A DNA stretch of 64,000 nt from Chryseobacterium sp. CH21. Its GTDB lineage: Bacteria > Bacteroidota > Bacteroidia > Flavobacteriales > Weeksellaceae. This document shows positions 7,387-17,523 of this stretch, piece by piece. Location: assembly GCF_004119445.1 (NCBI RefSeq), contig NZ_QICI01000023.1, forward strand, positions 1-64,000, given 5' to 3'. The notes below the pieces were generated by a model. The model worked only from the letters and a program-made list of their open reading frames with translations. It was not told the DNA's origin and searched no databases. A program made the translations under genes and the position numbers. Each line of letters opens with the position of its first letter. Position 1 is the stretch's first letter.

Positions 7387-9666
7387 ATGAATTTGGGGAA
7401 ATACAAAAATTTAATTTTCTACATTACAACCATCGCAGTCTTTTCGTGCCTAATGTATTTTTTTATTATCGAAGGACAGACACTGGAAGTAAAAGAAAAT
7501 ATCGTTGCCAATACCAGCAGCGGCTCTACCTGGGAAAATTTCCTGGAATCCTTTAAAACCAATCTTCACCATCCTCTTGCTTTATTATTGGCACAAATTG
7601 TTACTATTATCATGACCGCCAGGCTTTTCGGATGGGTTTGTATGAAAATAAAGCAGCCCACTGTAATCGGAGAAATGATTGCAGGTATTGTGCTAGGCCC
7701 CTCATTAGTAGGAATGTACTTCCCTGAGTTCTCAGCCTTTCTTTTCCCAAAAGAATCATTAGGCAACCTTCAGTTTCTGAGCCAGATAGGCCTTATTCTC
7801 TTCATGTATATCGTAGGCATGGAGCTGGATCTGAGTGTATTAAGAAAAAAAGCTCATGATGCTGTAGTCATCAGCCATGCCAGTATTATTATTCCTTTTG
7901 CTTTGGGAATTGGGCTTTCTTATTTTGTATATCAGGAATTTGCACCAGAGGGCATTCAGTTTACTTCCTTCGCTTTATTCATAGCTATTTCTATGAGTAT
8001 TACGGCATTCCCGGTATTGGCGAGAATTGTACAGGAGAGAAACCTTCAGAAAACCAAGCTTGGAACCATTGTTATCACCTGTGCTGCTGCCGATGATATT
8101 ACTGCATGGTGTATTCTTGCTGCCGTAATTGCTATTGTAAAAGCAGGTTCTTTTGCAAGTTCTATCTATGTGATCATCATGGCCATTGCCTATGTATTTT
8201 TAATGATTAAAATTGTAAGACCATTCCTGAAAAGAATCGGAGACCTTCAGGCAGGAAAAAATACAATCAGCAAACCTATGGTGGCTATTTTCTTTCTGAC
8301 TTTGATTTTATCAGCATATGCTACTGAAGTAATTGGTATTCACGCTTTATTCGGAGCCTTTATGGCTGGAGCGATTATGCCGGAGAATGCAAAATTCCGT
8401 ACACTTTTCATTGATAAAGTAGAAGATGTGGCTTTGGTACTTTTACTTCCTTTATTTTTTGTATTTACAGGACTTCGTACCCAAATCGGGCTTCTGAACG
8501 ACAGCCATCTTTGGATGACCACAGGATTTATTATTCTGACTGCTGTTCTTGGAAAATTTGCAGGAAGCGCCCTTACCGCCAGATTTGTAGGCATCAACTG
8601 GAAAGAAAGCTTAACAATCGGAGCTTTGATGAATACCAGAGGACTTATGGAGCTTATTGTACTGAATATCGGATATGATCTCGGCGTTTTAAGCCCTGAA
8701 ATTTTTGCAATGCTTGTCATTATGGCACTTTTCACTACTTTCATGACAGGGCCTGCGTTAGACTTCATTAATTTTATTTTTAAATCTAAAAAAAATCAGG
8801 ACGAGCCTAGTCACGAAAATGATTCCAAGTACCGCGTTCTCCTCTCTTTTGATAAACCGGAATCCGGAAGTACTTTGTTGAAGCTTGCACACAATTTTAC
8901 CCATAAAATGAACGGCAATAAAAGCATCACCGCTATGAATATTGCTCCGGTAGATGAAATGCATGCCTACGATATCAATGAATATGAAGACTCCCAATTT
9001 CAGAATGTGATTGAAACTTCTCATGACCTTAATCTGGAAGTTACTACCCTCTTCAAAGCCTCTACCGATATTGAAAGTGATCTTACCAGTATTACCAATA
9101 AAGGACATTATGACATCCTGCTCATCATGCTTGGAAAATCAATGTATGAAGGAAGTCTGTTAGGCCGTTTACTGGGTTTTACAACCAAAATCATTAATCC
9201 TGAAAAACTTCTGAACACGGTAAAAGGGAAAGGAAATATATTCAACAATTCTCCTTTTGACGATTTCACCCTTCAGATTCTGGACAAGACCAATATTCCT
9301 GTAGGAGTTTTGGTAGAAAAAGACTTTAAAGCCGCAGATAAAGTATTTGTTCCGATTTTTAACCTGAGCGATTTTTATCTTCTTGAATATGCTAAAAGGC
9401 TGATCAATAACAATAATTCTCAAATTATCATTCTGGATGCTGCAGGACAGATCCGAAATAATATTGAGGTGAAAGAACTGATCAGAAGCATTGAGCAGGT
9501 AGCTCCTAATCATATCACCCTGTACAATGAGAAAAAGATTGAGAAAGATTTTCTGAATTCTCAGGATCTGATGCTGATCAGCAGCAAAAGCTGGAAAAAT
9601 CTGATTGATACGAAGAGTCTTTGGCTGTCTGATATTCCATCAACATTAATAATATCAAATCCATAG
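7387..9666 (+). CDS. CPA2-type cation:proton antiporter
   Basis: The 759-residue integral inner-membrane protein has one N-terminal membrane segment (~8-28) and then the Na+/H+ exchanger domain (about residues 65-460) with some 12 hydrophobic helices. Family-typical stretches are GEMIAGIVLGPSLVG, SMSITAFPVLARI and CAAADDITAWCILA, which carries the paired aspartates of the ion-binding site. The C-terminal ~290 residues are soluble and may be a universal-stress-like regulatory domain. Related proteins exchange Na+ or K+ for protons in pH and osmotic balance; the ion cannot be told from sequence. A promoter-like TTCAACTTTGC is at 7363-7373. The gene stands alone. Confidence 0.9.
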   Translation: MNLGKYKNLIFYITTIAVFSCLMYFFIIEGQTLEVKENIVANTSSGSTWENFLESFKTNLHHPLALLLAQIVTIIMTARLFGWVCMKIKQPTVIGEMIAGIVLGPSLVGMYFPEFSAFLFPKESLGNLQFLSQIGLILFMYIVGMELDLSVLRKKAHDAVVISHASIIIPFALGIGLSYFVYQEFAPEGIQFTSFALFIAISMSITAFPVLARIVQERNLQKTKLGTIVITCAAADDITAWCILAAVIAIVKAGSFASSIYVIIMAIAYVFLMIKIVRPFLKRIGDLQAGKNTISKPMVAIFFLTLILSAYATEVIGIHALFGAFMAGAIMPENAKFRTLFIDKVEDVALVLLLPLFFVFTGLRTQIGLLNDSHLWMTTGFIILTAVLGKFAGSALTARFVGINWKESLTIGALMNTRGLMELIVLNIGYDLGVLSPEIFAMLVIMALFTTFMTGPALDFINFIFKSKKNQDEPSHENDSKYRVLLSFDKPESGSTLLKLAHNFTHKMNGNKSITAMNIAPVDEMHAYDINEYEDSQFQNVIETSHDLNLEVTTLFKASTDIESDLTSITNKGHYDILLIMLGKSMYEGSLLGRLLGFTTKIINPEKLLNTVKGKGNIFNNSPFDDFTLQILDKTNIPVGVLVEKDFKAADKVFVPIFNLSDFYLLEYAKRLINNNNSQIIILDAAGQIRNNIEVKELIRSIEQVAPNHITLYNEKKIEKDFLNSQDLMLISSKSWKNLIDTKSLWLSDIPSTLIISNP

Positions 9667-9770
9667 CATAAAATAACACACCGATATTTCTATTTCTATT
9701 GAAGCTGTAAATATTATTCGTTGTCTGTAAAGAAAAAACGGGTATATTTATAGCTTCAATTTTTTGGGAC

Positions 9771-10256
9771 ATGCTGATTAACAGTGAAAATGGAGTTATA
9801 GAGCTGGAAGACTTTGCTACCACACTTTATAAAGGAATGAGTTTTGATCAGCTGAAACAGTCTGATTTTTATAAAGAAAAATATCATACTCTCTGGGATG
9901 TAAAAACCGGATATGTGTGGTATTATTTTAAGAGTATAGAAATAGCAGGCTACCAGGTATCTTTCAGTATATGCTTTTTCGGAGATCAGCTGGATAGTGT
10001 CCATATGAACACCTGGGAAAAGACGGATGCAAAAGACTGGAATGATTGGACAGAAGAAAAAGAAATGAACGTTTTCTACCGGAATAACTCTTTTCTGTCC
10101 AAAGTTCTTGGAATACCACCCACCCAAAAAAAGAAAACACCTTACCCAAGCTGCACCTTCCAATTTCCCTGAGGAAATATATGGTCGGTCTACGATCCAA
10201 GAAGTGCCAGCAGCTTTATGGGAATCAACTTTAATGAAGAGGAAAAAAACAAATAA
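9771..10256 (+). pseudogene. Unknown protein interrupted by in-frame TGA
   Basis: An open frame of 133 codons ends at a TGA (10170-10172) after SCTFQFP. The same frame continues sensibly with GNIWSVYDPRSASSFMGINF to a TAA at 10254-10256. A single G-to-A change (TGG to TGA, giving FPWGNIW) would explain the break, so the full protein was probably 161 residues. No family recognised. It is rich in aromatic residues and has no signal peptide. The next gene follows after 34 bp on the same strand. Confidence 0.55.
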
Positions 10257-10290
10257 AAAATAACTTATAACCAAAGAATAAGATAATACT

Positions 10291-10833
10291 ATGTGCCGAT
10301 ACTCCATGATGGTTTATAAAGGTCATTATGCCTGTTTCAACTGCCAGAAAACTTTCAAACGCCGCCATCTGAAAGATGTGGATCGGGATGCTCAGGTCTC
10401 TGTGGAAGCCAAGTGTCCGGAATGCGGAAGTCTGATGGCCAATATGGGACTTGACTTTAAATCGCCGGCAAAAAATGACGATAAACAATGGGCTCACATC
10501 CGTGATTTGTATACAGTTGGAATCACTTTTCATTCATGTGGATGTTCTGGCCCCGGATATATTCCTCAGGATCGAAAAGCTATTATTCATTATCTGGAAA
10601 AAATCCGTTCAGAATATATGCATGCATTGGTATTTTGGAGATACCGCATAGAACCCGAAAATAAAAAGGAGCGCGAACTGGATTATCAAAAAAACAGTGG
10701 CCATCTATGGGCCGTTAACCGCAATGCTTTTAAAGAAACAGTGACTAATCAGGAAGGCATTAATTATTGGCTTAAAAGGATTACTGAAGTAGAGGAAAGG
10801 CTGAATATTATCAAAGCTGATCAACAGAAATAA
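10291..10833 (+). CDS. Zinc-ribbon-type protein of unknown function
   Basis: A 180-residue cytosolic protein. Two CxxC knuckles, CFNC (near 15-18) and CPEC (near 51-54), look like one zinc ribbon, with a further C-G-C pair in HSCGCSGPGY. The rest is helical with a charged, coiled-coil-like C-terminus (YWLKRITEVEERLNII). There is no signal peptide. I recognise no named family. It could bind nucleic acid or serve as a small metal-binding adapter; neither is shown by context. Confidence 0.7.
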   Translation: MCRYSMMVYKGHYACFNCQKTFKRRHLKDVDRDAQVSVEAKCPECGSLMANMGLDFKSPAKNDDKQWAHIRDLYTVGITFHSCGCSGPGYIPQDRKAIIHYLEKIRSEYMHALVFWRYRIEPENKKERELDYQKNSGHLWAVNRNAFKETVTNQEGINYWLKRITEVEERLNIIKADQQK

Positions 10834-10839
10834 TAGACA

Positions 10840-11487
10840 TTATTCTGCCAGTTTCAGAAGCTTTTTGAAACTCTCTGTCAAGTTTTTTTCCTGTTCAGAT
10901 GGATAATCAGCATCGATATTAAATCCACGCCCTGCAGTATTATTGATCATAATGATATTTCCATTTTCAAAGTAATTCCTGGTTGTGATAACCTCTGACT
11001 TATTGAAATCAAAGGCTTCCGTATCATTATTCTCTTTCATTGCTTTAGTATCGTAGAAAAACGGTCGGTTATACCTGTACTCTTTCTCGAAAACAAAAGA
11101 TAGCTGTCCGTTAAGAAGATAATATTCGATCAGCATTTGTCCCATTTCTCCATAATGTCTGGCAATAACTTTTTCCAATCCTTTATCTGTATAATAAAAT
11201 GCTGCCTCTCCTCCTTCTGCAGATTCTCCTTCAATATTCTTCTTTTTGACAGAAGTCCATTTTGTCGTAGAATTGATACTTTTAAAATTAGCCTGAATAG
11301 GTTTTATCCTATTTTTTAAACTTTTACTGCCCGTAGTATCTTTCTCGTTAAATGTTTCCCCAATCTTTACTGTATCCTGTGCTTTAGTGGTAAAAAAAAC
11401 AGACGCCTGATCGCCGGACTTCTGAGCATATACAGAGCCCCAACTGATCAATATTATGAAAACTCCGTGTAAGAATCTCTTCTTCAT
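10840..11487 (-). CDS. Secreted protein of unknown function
   Basis: The 215-residue product begins with a clear Sec signal peptide (MKKRFLHGVFIILISWGSVYA, cleavage after VYA). The mature part is polar and predicted to lie in the periplasm or outside. The middle (YYTDKGLEKVIARHYGEMGQ, YNRPFFYD) has the alternating pattern of beta-hairpin, MORN-like or antitoxin-like repeats of flavobacteria, but I cannot place it in a family. It is convergent with the zinc-ribbon gene, whose stop is only 6 bp away. Confidence 0.7.
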   Translation of the reverse strand: MKKRFLHGVFIILISWGSVYAQKSGDQASVFFTTKAQDTVKIGETFNEKDTTGSKSLKNRIKPIQANFKSINSTTKWTSVKKKNIEGESAEGGEAAFYYTDKGLEKVIARHYGEMGQMLIEYYLLNGQLSFVFEKEYRYNRPFFYDTKAMKENNDTEAFDFNKSEVITTRNYFENGNIIMINNTAGRGFNIDADYPSEQEKNLTESFKKLLKLAE

Positions 11488-11543
11488 ATTGTTTTTTTAT
11501 AGCTTTAAAATTAATAATAACTTTTGGTTGTATTGTATATCAT

Positions 11544-11821
11544 GAAACCACAAAAGTCACGAAAGTTTCTTGTTTGCTTGTGTTAAGTTACAACTCAAGC
11601 TTTGAAAAATCATTATAAGAGCTGGGATTCCTACGGAATGACAAACTGTATGGATAAACTATCATTCCAATTATATCATTCCGTAGAAATCCAACTGCAT
11701 TAAACCAACAAGAAAGCATCAACAAAAACTCCAATCCTGACTAGCATCACAACTGAAGACGTTATAATTCCCCTCCGAGGGAGGGGTGGCAAAAATTCAA
11801 AGAATTTTTGACGGGGTGGTT
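11544..11821 (-). repeat. ~200-bp palindromic repeat element, copy B, with flank
   Basis: Fills most of the 446-bp gap between divergent genes. The core (11624-11821) is the same element as copy A in the opposite orientation: GGATTCCTACGGAATGACA inverted repeat, spacer, CAACTGAAGACGT, CCCTCCGAGGGAGGG palindrome, and the AAAATTC...GAATTTTT palindrome ending GACGGGGTGGTT. An outer motif AAACCACAAAAGTCAC (11544-11559) also occurs beside copies C and E, so the element may extend this far. No gene is seen in the gap. Confidence 0.8.
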
Positions 11822-11933
11822 CTCTGTACACCATCAATTTCATGTCGTAATTCTACTACAATTTTTAAAATTTAATCCAAAAAATAATTTCCAATAGAGT
11901 TTTTTAATAGCTTTATCAGATAATTCACATGGG

Positions 11934-12956
11934 ATGGAAATTGATTTCTTACAATATCAGGTACGAAATGGAGACACGCTAACCTCTATCGCTTCCCGGC
12001 TGGGCATGACTGGCGAGGAACTGAAGCTGTTTCATAATTCCCATTGTCAAAAAATGGATAAGGTTTGGTTTGAAAACCTTAATCAAGTCAAACATATCTT
12101 TGTCCCTACAGATTTTAAAACCAAAGAACAAAAAGAGCAGGAAAGAAAAAATACCCTGCCCAACCAACTATCCGATTCTTTTTTTGCTAAAACATATACG
12201 GTCAATGAAACTTTTGAAAATTCGTTCGAATCTTCAGTTAACATCAATTACATCATTGAACTCACTCTTCGAAAAAACAAAAATACAGGTCAGCATATCC
12301 TGAATTATCTTCAGAAAGGTTTTAAATCCAATGGAGATACTTCTGATGATAAGGTAAGCAGTCTTTCTATTGCCTGCATGCAAAGCATTATGCCTCTTGA
12401 GTTTATTCTTAATGAACAAGGTAAAATCACCGGATTTGAAAACCATAAGAGAATTACGGATACTTTTTCCAAACAACGTAAAGAACTTGAAGAATTCTAT
12501 ATAGGAGAAGTATCTCAACATTATATGGATACATTTGAAAGAAGCATCAACGACGAAATGTTTTTATTAAAGCAGTTTCAAAGTACACTTCTATTTCAGA
12601 CTCTATTCCCTAGGATAGATTGGTTTCAAAAGAAAACAAAATGGAAAGAATCTTTCTATTTTGTACAGAATTCCTTTCCTGTACCATGTGAAATTACTAT
12701 TGAACAGGAAAATATAGAGGAAGACTCTGTTTCGACCATTTTGAATGGCAAAATCATTGAATTGTGCACTCCGCAAGAGATCATGCGCGGTATTCAACTT
12801 CAGGAATCAGCTTCTGAACCAGCATCAGGAACTATCGTATTAGAATACACCACTCATATCAAAAATAAAAATCTTCTCCAGGCAAAAGCTTCGGTTTTAC
12901 TTGGTCATGAAGAAGAATTTATTCACCAACACCACATCAATATAACACAAGGATAA
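11934..12956 (+). CDS. LysM-domain protein of effector cassette
   Basis: The 340-residue product starts with a LysM domain (about 8-58: YQVRNGDTLTSIASRLGM, ending HIFVPTDF), the peptidoglycan-binding fold also found at the front of type VI and contractile-system cargo adapters. The remaining ~280 residues are an uncharacterised alpha/beta region without signal peptide or membrane segment. It is followed after one base by a LysM/PAAR-like protein and then by a peptidoglycan hydrolase, so it probably acts as a chaperone or adapter for loading the effector. It is the first gene of an apparent five-gene operon. No Hcp or VgrG gene is present. Confidence 0.75.
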   Translation: MEIDFLQYQVRNGDTLTSIASRLGMTGEELKLFHNSHCQKMDKVWFENLNQVKHIFVPTDFKTKEQKEQERKNTLPNQLSDSFFAKTYTVNETFENSFESSVNINYIIELTLRKNKNTGQHILNYLQKGFKSNGDTSDDKVSSLSIACMQSIMPLEFILNEQGKITGFENHKRITDTFSKQRKELEEFYIGEVSQHYMDTFERSINDEMFLLKQFQSTLLFQTLFPRIDWFQKKTKWKESFYFVQNSFPVPCEITIEQENIEEDSVSTILNGKIIELCTPQEIMRGIQLQESASEPASGTIVLEYTTHIKNKNLLQAKASVLLGHEEEFIHQHHINITQG

Positions 12957-12957
12957 T

Positions 12958-13809
12958 ATGAAAAATTATGTCACACAGAAAGGCGATACATTCGGTTCAT
13001 TAGCCCGGCAGTTCAAACTGAAAAATGAAGGTATTTTAAAAACCTATCATAATCTTCACTGCCCGCCGGAAGAGGTCATGCAGGAACCTGTTCCCGGAAA
13101 AACCATTTTAATTCCGGAAGATCCACAGCTTATGACTGAAGAGGCAGAACCTCAAAATACCTCCACTTCTTCACAGGAGGAAGCTACAGAGAAAATGCCC
13201 GAAAGTGAAGAAAACGCTACAGAAGAGCAGCCTGAAGGCGGAGAACAGACATCTGAAAATACAGAACAACAATCTAATAAAGAGGAAAAAAAAGATAAAA
13301 AAGAAGACAGTGGATCCAGTCCTCACGAAGGAAAATATTTCATCGTGCAAAAAGGAATCGTGCAATGCAATCAGGGATTTAAATTTCCAAAATTTAAAGT
13401 AACCAGCCACCAAAAGCATTACTGGAATGATGAGGAAGGACAAGCTGATTATCTCGCTGTAACTGAAGATGACCTTCAGCTTGATCCTGCTGCACAACCA
13501 TTCGGACAGTGTAAACTTAAGCCAACCTCGGGAGGCTATCTTCCCTGTTCTTACGCTCCTGCCGGAAAATGGCAAAAAACGTATGAAAAAGTAAAGGTAA
13601 TGGAAAAAAGCTGTCTTACAGAAATCTCAGAACTGATGTGCAGCACAGGAGGAAAAATAACGATTCTCAAGCACGGGCAGCAAAGTGAGGCAGGCAAAAG
13701 CCATGTGGGAAAAGCGAATACCCAGGAACAGCAGGTTTACAATCCCGTTGTGGATTTTGATGAATTCAAGGAAGATACGAAAGGTACAGACGAACTTTAT
13801 TACAGCTAA
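12958..13809 (+). CDS. LysM + DUF4280 PAAR-like protein
   Basis: A 283-residue protein: N-terminal LysM (residues 1-55, YVTQKGDTFGSLARQFKL ... ILIPEDP), a Glu/Gln/Ser-rich linker (56-120), and a C-terminal DUF4280 domain. In the last part, VQKGIVQCNQG, FGQCKLKP, PCSYAPAGKW and LMCSTGGKITILKHGQ match the cysteine-bearing PAAR-like fold. PAAR-like tips sit on the spike of type VI or extracellular contractile systems and carry effectors. The next gene starts 4 bp on and encodes a cell-wall hydrolase, the likely cargo. Confidence 0.82.
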   Translation: MKNYVTQKGDTFGSLARQFKLKNEGILKTYHNLHCPPEEVMQEPVPGKTILIPEDPQLMTEEAEPQNTSTSSQEEATEKMPESEENATEEQPEGGEQTSENTEQQSNKEEKKDKKEDSGSSPHEGKYFIVQKGIVQCNQGFKFPKFKVTSHQKHYWNDEEGQADYLAVTEDDLQLDPAAQPFGQCKLKPTSGGYLPCSYAPAGKWQKTYEKVKVMEKSCLTEISELMCSTGGKITILKHGQQSEAGKSHVGKANTQEQQVYNPVVDFDEFKEDTKGTDELYYS

Positions 13810-13812
13810 GCC

Positions 13813-16566
13813 ATGACAGGAAATATTATCGGGAATCAGAATCCTCTGGTAGGAACGACCTACTCCTACGAAGTAAAACCTTCCATTCTCTCCTTCGGAT
13901 TGAAAGGTGATTACGAATGGTATCTTTATAAGAAACAAAAGAACGGAAGCTGGAAAGACATTACCAGCCAACCAAAAAAAGGCGAAAAAGTAACCTACAA
14001 ATTTGGAGAAATAGCGCTGGGAATAGAATTTCAAATGAAAGTCTATGAAACTAAAAAAGGTATTTTACCGGGACTTCCTGCTACCAAAGAATTGGTGGCT
14101 AGTCTTATATTGATTCCTGCCAGTAACAAAGTTTCAAAAATAGATAAAGTAATCCTCTTCAACAGAGGTGCAAAAGACGTTAATAAAGCCAGTTACCGTG
14201 ATACGCTTATCGCGCAGGCTCACTGCATCGCCATGTTTAATAAAGAGATTGAATTCCATCTTTGGGAGGATGATGCGCCTGGAAAAGGTCATGACTCTGT
14301 TATCAATAAAAATAACCGCCATACCCGCAGCTACAAAGCTCGCGTCAATGAAAAAGGGATTGCAGAAGTACAAATACCTTTGATGTCTGATGAAAAAATC
14401 CTTCGCCAGATGGCCAATCAGTTTATGATGAAAGGTGATAAAAGTGAAGGTGCCAACCATGAGTATTATGTTACGGCAACCTATTCAGGGAAAATCCAGG
14501 GAGCCAGCCAGGTGAATGTAAATGTAACCAATCCGGATTATAAAGGGCAGCCCCAAAACCAGCCCAAACCTAAGCCGCAACCTGAGAAACATACACCCAA
14601 ATTCCCGGCCGGACAAGGAGGAGCTCCCAAACAGCCGGATCCTAAAGGTAATATTATAGAAGCCGTTTTCATTGATGATACAGGAAGAGAGCTTTCCAAA
14701 GTCGCTGTAGGTGATAAAGTAAGGGTAAGAATTCATTCCAAAAACATGGTAGGAAAACACATCCAATATGTAGTCTGGGAATATGATACCACTTCCAATG
14801 ATGAAGTTTACAGAAGTGGAAACATTAAAATTCCTGCCGATGTATGTGATACTTCAGGATTTATCATTACTAAAGATATTTTTGGAAAAGGAATAGACTC
14901 CCGTATCGGTGATCCGGATTCCGATAAACAAAACTATTTCATTGAAATTATCTCCAAAGATCTTTCTGCGGAATCTCAGAAATTTGGGGTAAATTCGGAA
15001 GGACTGATGGAAGTGGAAAAGATGAAGAGTGCGGCTGCAGTTCAGAAGCAGCCGAAGGCAGATAAAGGATGTGGTGGCAAATATTGCATTGATAAAAACT
15101 CTACTCCTAGTGAGCTAATTAGAGAAATTAATATTCGCTTAGCTGGTTTTGGAGGAAATGTACCTACAGATAAATTTACAGACAGAACTAAAAAAATGGT
15201 TAAACAGTTTCAGAGAGATTACATGAAGGTGACAGAAACTGGAAAAGTATGTGGTAATGTTTTGAGAGCTATTGATGAATTCTCTAAAAATTTTGAAATT
15301 AATACAATATTATGGAATCAATTAAAATGCTCGTGTAGTACAAAAGGTAAAAAAGTAACAAGTACATTAAGAGGAATTCTAGAAATTAATAATTGTAAAG
15401 GGTTTGGAGATCGTACAGGAAAAAACACATATAAAGGTACTGCAAAAACTGAAGCCAATAATAAATATGAGTATCCAGGTATTCATCGATCTTTATTATT
15501 TGGATTTAAGGCATTGCAATTCTATTTTAATAAACAAGCTACTTATAAAATTGATCAATTTACATCGGGATATAGATGTCGCTTCAAAAATTATACAACA
15601 ACCAACCACCAAGGAAAAGCAATTGACATACAATTCAGTAAAGGTAATTGGCAAATAAGAGGTGAAAACAAGAAAAACCTTGTGGAATTAAGATCAATGA
15701 GAGATTCTATTTTTGTTAAATATTTAGGAGCTCAAAAAGAATGGCCTAACCCAAATTTGTTCTCAATCGAACCAATTGATTTACTTTATAATAATAAAGG
15801 AAAGGTAAGATATGATCACACTTTTAGCTGGATTCATATGGATGTAAGGCAATTTGATTCGCAATATTTAGAAGATAAATACTTTTGCACAAGTTTAGTA
15901 ACACTAAATGGGAAAAGTATTGTTCAACTAGCAATTGAATTAGGTTATAATAATACTTGCAATTGTTATGAAACCTATCAGTCGCAACAAAACAAACCAA
16001 GCAATTCTCCTCTTAGCACTTGTGAAGATAAATTCAAAAAAATAGCTCCAATAATTTTGGAACATGAAGGAGGGTATAAAAATGAACCTTCTAAAGATAA
16101 AGGAGATCCAACTAATAAAGGGATATCATGGCCTGTTTGGCAAAAATATGCAAAAGAAGATCTAGGAGTTGAACCTACTGAAGAAAATCAAAAAAAGATT
16201 ACTGAAGAACAAGCTACCATTATTTACAGGAAAAGATATTGGGAACCTAAAGGTTATTGTGAAGTGAAGAATTTAAAAGTAGCACTTATGGTATATGATT
16301 GGAGTATTACTTCGGGAGGTGCAATTAAAGAAGTTCAGAAATTACTTATTAGTGAATTCAACCAAACCATCACTATTGATGGAGGAATGGGAAAAGAAAC
16401 TGCAAATGCCTTAAATCAACCTGCTGATCAAGAAAAATTGCTTACTAGAATAAGTGAAATTAGAAAAGCTTATTATGATTATGGAGCTTCTCAAAATTGG
16501 TTCTCAGAAGATTATTTAAAAGGTCTTAAAATAAGAGTTGATAAATGCTTAAATTACACATTATAG
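13813..16566 (+). CDS. Modular peptidoglycan-hydrolase effector (M15-like + GH108)
   Basis: A 917-residue modular protein without signal peptide. Residues 1-410 are beta-rich Ig-like delivery modules with a Pro/Lys/Gln linker near 245-280. From about residue 417 the module changes: a peptidoglycan-binding domain (TPSELIREINIRLAGFGG ... KMVKQFQRDY), a D,D-peptidase M15-like segment (GYRCR ... NHQGKAIDIQF, with the HxxGxAxD zinc-site pattern near 597-604), and a C-terminal GH108 muramidase (~738-917; catalytic Glu in LEHEGGYKNEPS, then TNKGI and an ALMVYDWSI helix). The coding sequence from ~15065 on is clearly more AT-rich than before it, as in polymorphic toxins whose tips are exchanged. The substrate should be a rival's cell wall. 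Confidence 0.82.
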   Translation: MTGNIIGNQNPLVGTTYSYEVKPSILSFGLKGDYEWYLYKKQKNGSWKDITSQPKKGEKVTYKFGEIALGIEFQMKVYETKKGILPGLPATKELVASLILIPASNKVSKIDKVILFNRGAKDVNKASYRDTLIAQAHCIAMFNKEIEFHLWEDDAPGKGHDSVINKNNRHTRSYKARVNEKGIAEVQIPLMSDEKILRQMANQFMMKGDKSEGANHEYYVTATYSGKIQGASQVNVNVTNPDYKGQPQNQPKPKPQPEKHTPKFPAGQGGAPKQPDPKGNIIEAVFIDDTGRELSKVAVGDKVRVRIHSKNMVGKHIQYVVWEYDTTSNDEVYRSGNIKIPADVCDTSGFIITKDIFGKGIDSRIGDPDSDKQNYFIEIISKDLSAESQKFGVNSEGLMEVEKMKSAAAVQKQPKADKGCGGKYCIDKNSTPSELIREINIRLAGFGGNVPTDKFTDRTKKMVKQFQRDYMKVTETGKVCGNVLRAIDEFSKNFEINTILWNQLKCSCSTKGKKVTSTLRGILEINNCKGFGDRTGKNTYKGTAKTEANNKYEYPGIHRSLLFGFKALQFYFNKQATYKIDQFTSGYRCRFKNYTTTNHQGKAIDIQFSKGNWQIRGENKKNLVELRSMRDSIFVKYLGAQKEWPNPNLFSIEPIDLLYNNKGKVRYDHTFSWIHMDVRQFDSQYLEDKYFCTSLVTLNGKSIVQLAIELGYNNTCNCYETYQSQQNKPSNSPLSTCEDKFKKIAPIILEHEGGYKNEPSKDKGDPTNKGISWPVWQKYAKEDLGVEPTEENQKKITEEQATIIYRKRYWEPKGYCEVKNLKVALMVYDWSITSGGAIKEVQKLLISEFNQTITIDGGMGKETANALNQPADQEKLLTRISEIRKAYYDYGASQNWFSEDYLKGLKIRVDKCLNYTL

Positions 16567-16576
16567 ATTTTAAATT

Positions 16577-17485
16577 ATGATATATAGATTTTTAGTATTA
16601 GTTTGCCTTCTAGGTAGTATAATTTCGTGCAAAGGTCACGAGTCCAAAGAAAATAAAGTTGTTAGTAATGCTACTGTAAGTAACGAAAGAAAGCTCCCTG
16701 AAGTATGGCGATGGAAGTCAGAAGACAAAAGTCAAGAGTTCACGTTGAAAATTCTGAAAATGACCAAAGACTCATTATTCGCACAATATTGTGCAGTATA
16801 CAACAATGGACAAAAACTCGACTGTGATTTTGAAGAAAACATTAATATAAAAGCAGCTTTTAATAAGAGCCAAGAAGCATATATTGGTAATTTTCAAAGT
16901 TTTTTCAATTCGGGAAAGGGAACATGTTTTATAAAAATAAATGACAACGCTTTAATTTGGACTATTCTTAAAATACCAAATGGTGAATATTATGCCCCCA
17001 ATAAGTGTATTCTAAAAAAAGAGAAAGAATTAGTTAATAATAGTATTAATCTGCCATTTGATTATGAAAAATATAAACAAGTTTGCATACAATCAAATAC
17101 TATTGATTGTCAAAAGAGATATCCTTCTTTGAATAAGACAGAATATAACAAAGTAATAAAAATTATAGATATTAAAGAGGGTGCTCCAGAATCTATATTT
17201 TCTCTAAAGCCAATCCCCCAAAGCAACATTAATATATATATTTTCAATTTTGAAGGAGATTCCAGTTCACAAGAAATCGTTACAATTAATAATAATAATA
17301 ATAATAAAGTTATCAGTCGCCAATCAATAGGTTATGCAATGCCTGAAGAAGATACTTATGATTCTTTTATCATTAACTCGGATATGACTATTGATATCTA
17401 CAAAATTAGTTTTGCAGACAAGCTAAATAAGAAAAAAAGTGAAAAATATAAAATACTAGCTAATGGTACTATTTCCAAAATTTGA
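16577..17485 (+). CDS. Lipoprotein, candidate immunity protein
   Basis: The 302-residue product begins with a lipoprotein signal (MIYRFLVLVCLLGSIISC, lipid-bearing Cys18), so it should be anchored on the periplasmic side. The rest is not recognised; a run of six Asn codons (VTINNNNNNK) lies near residue 238. It starts 10 bp after the hydrolase effector, on the same strand and with the same low GC as the effector tip. Periplasmic lipoproteins directly downstream of wall-degrading effectors are usually immunity proteins; that role is inferred from position only. Confidence 0.65.
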   Translation: MIYRFLVLVCLLGSIISCKGHESKENKVVSNATVSNERKLPEVWRWKSEDKSQEFTLKILKMTKDSLFAQYCAVYNNGQKLDCDFEENINIKAAFNKSQEAYIGNFQSFFNSGKGTCFIKINDNALIWTILKIPNGEYYAPNKCILKKEKELVNNSINLPFDYEKYKQVCIQSNTIDCQKRYPSLNKTEYNKVIKIIDIKEGAPESIFSLKPIPQSNINIYIFNFEGDSSSQEIVTINNNNNNKVISRQSIGYAMPEEDTYDSFIINSDMTIDIYKISFADKLNKKKSEKYKILANGTISKI

Positions 17486-17523
17486 AATAAGAATAACCTA
17501 ATTCTAATTAGACTAAAAACCAA

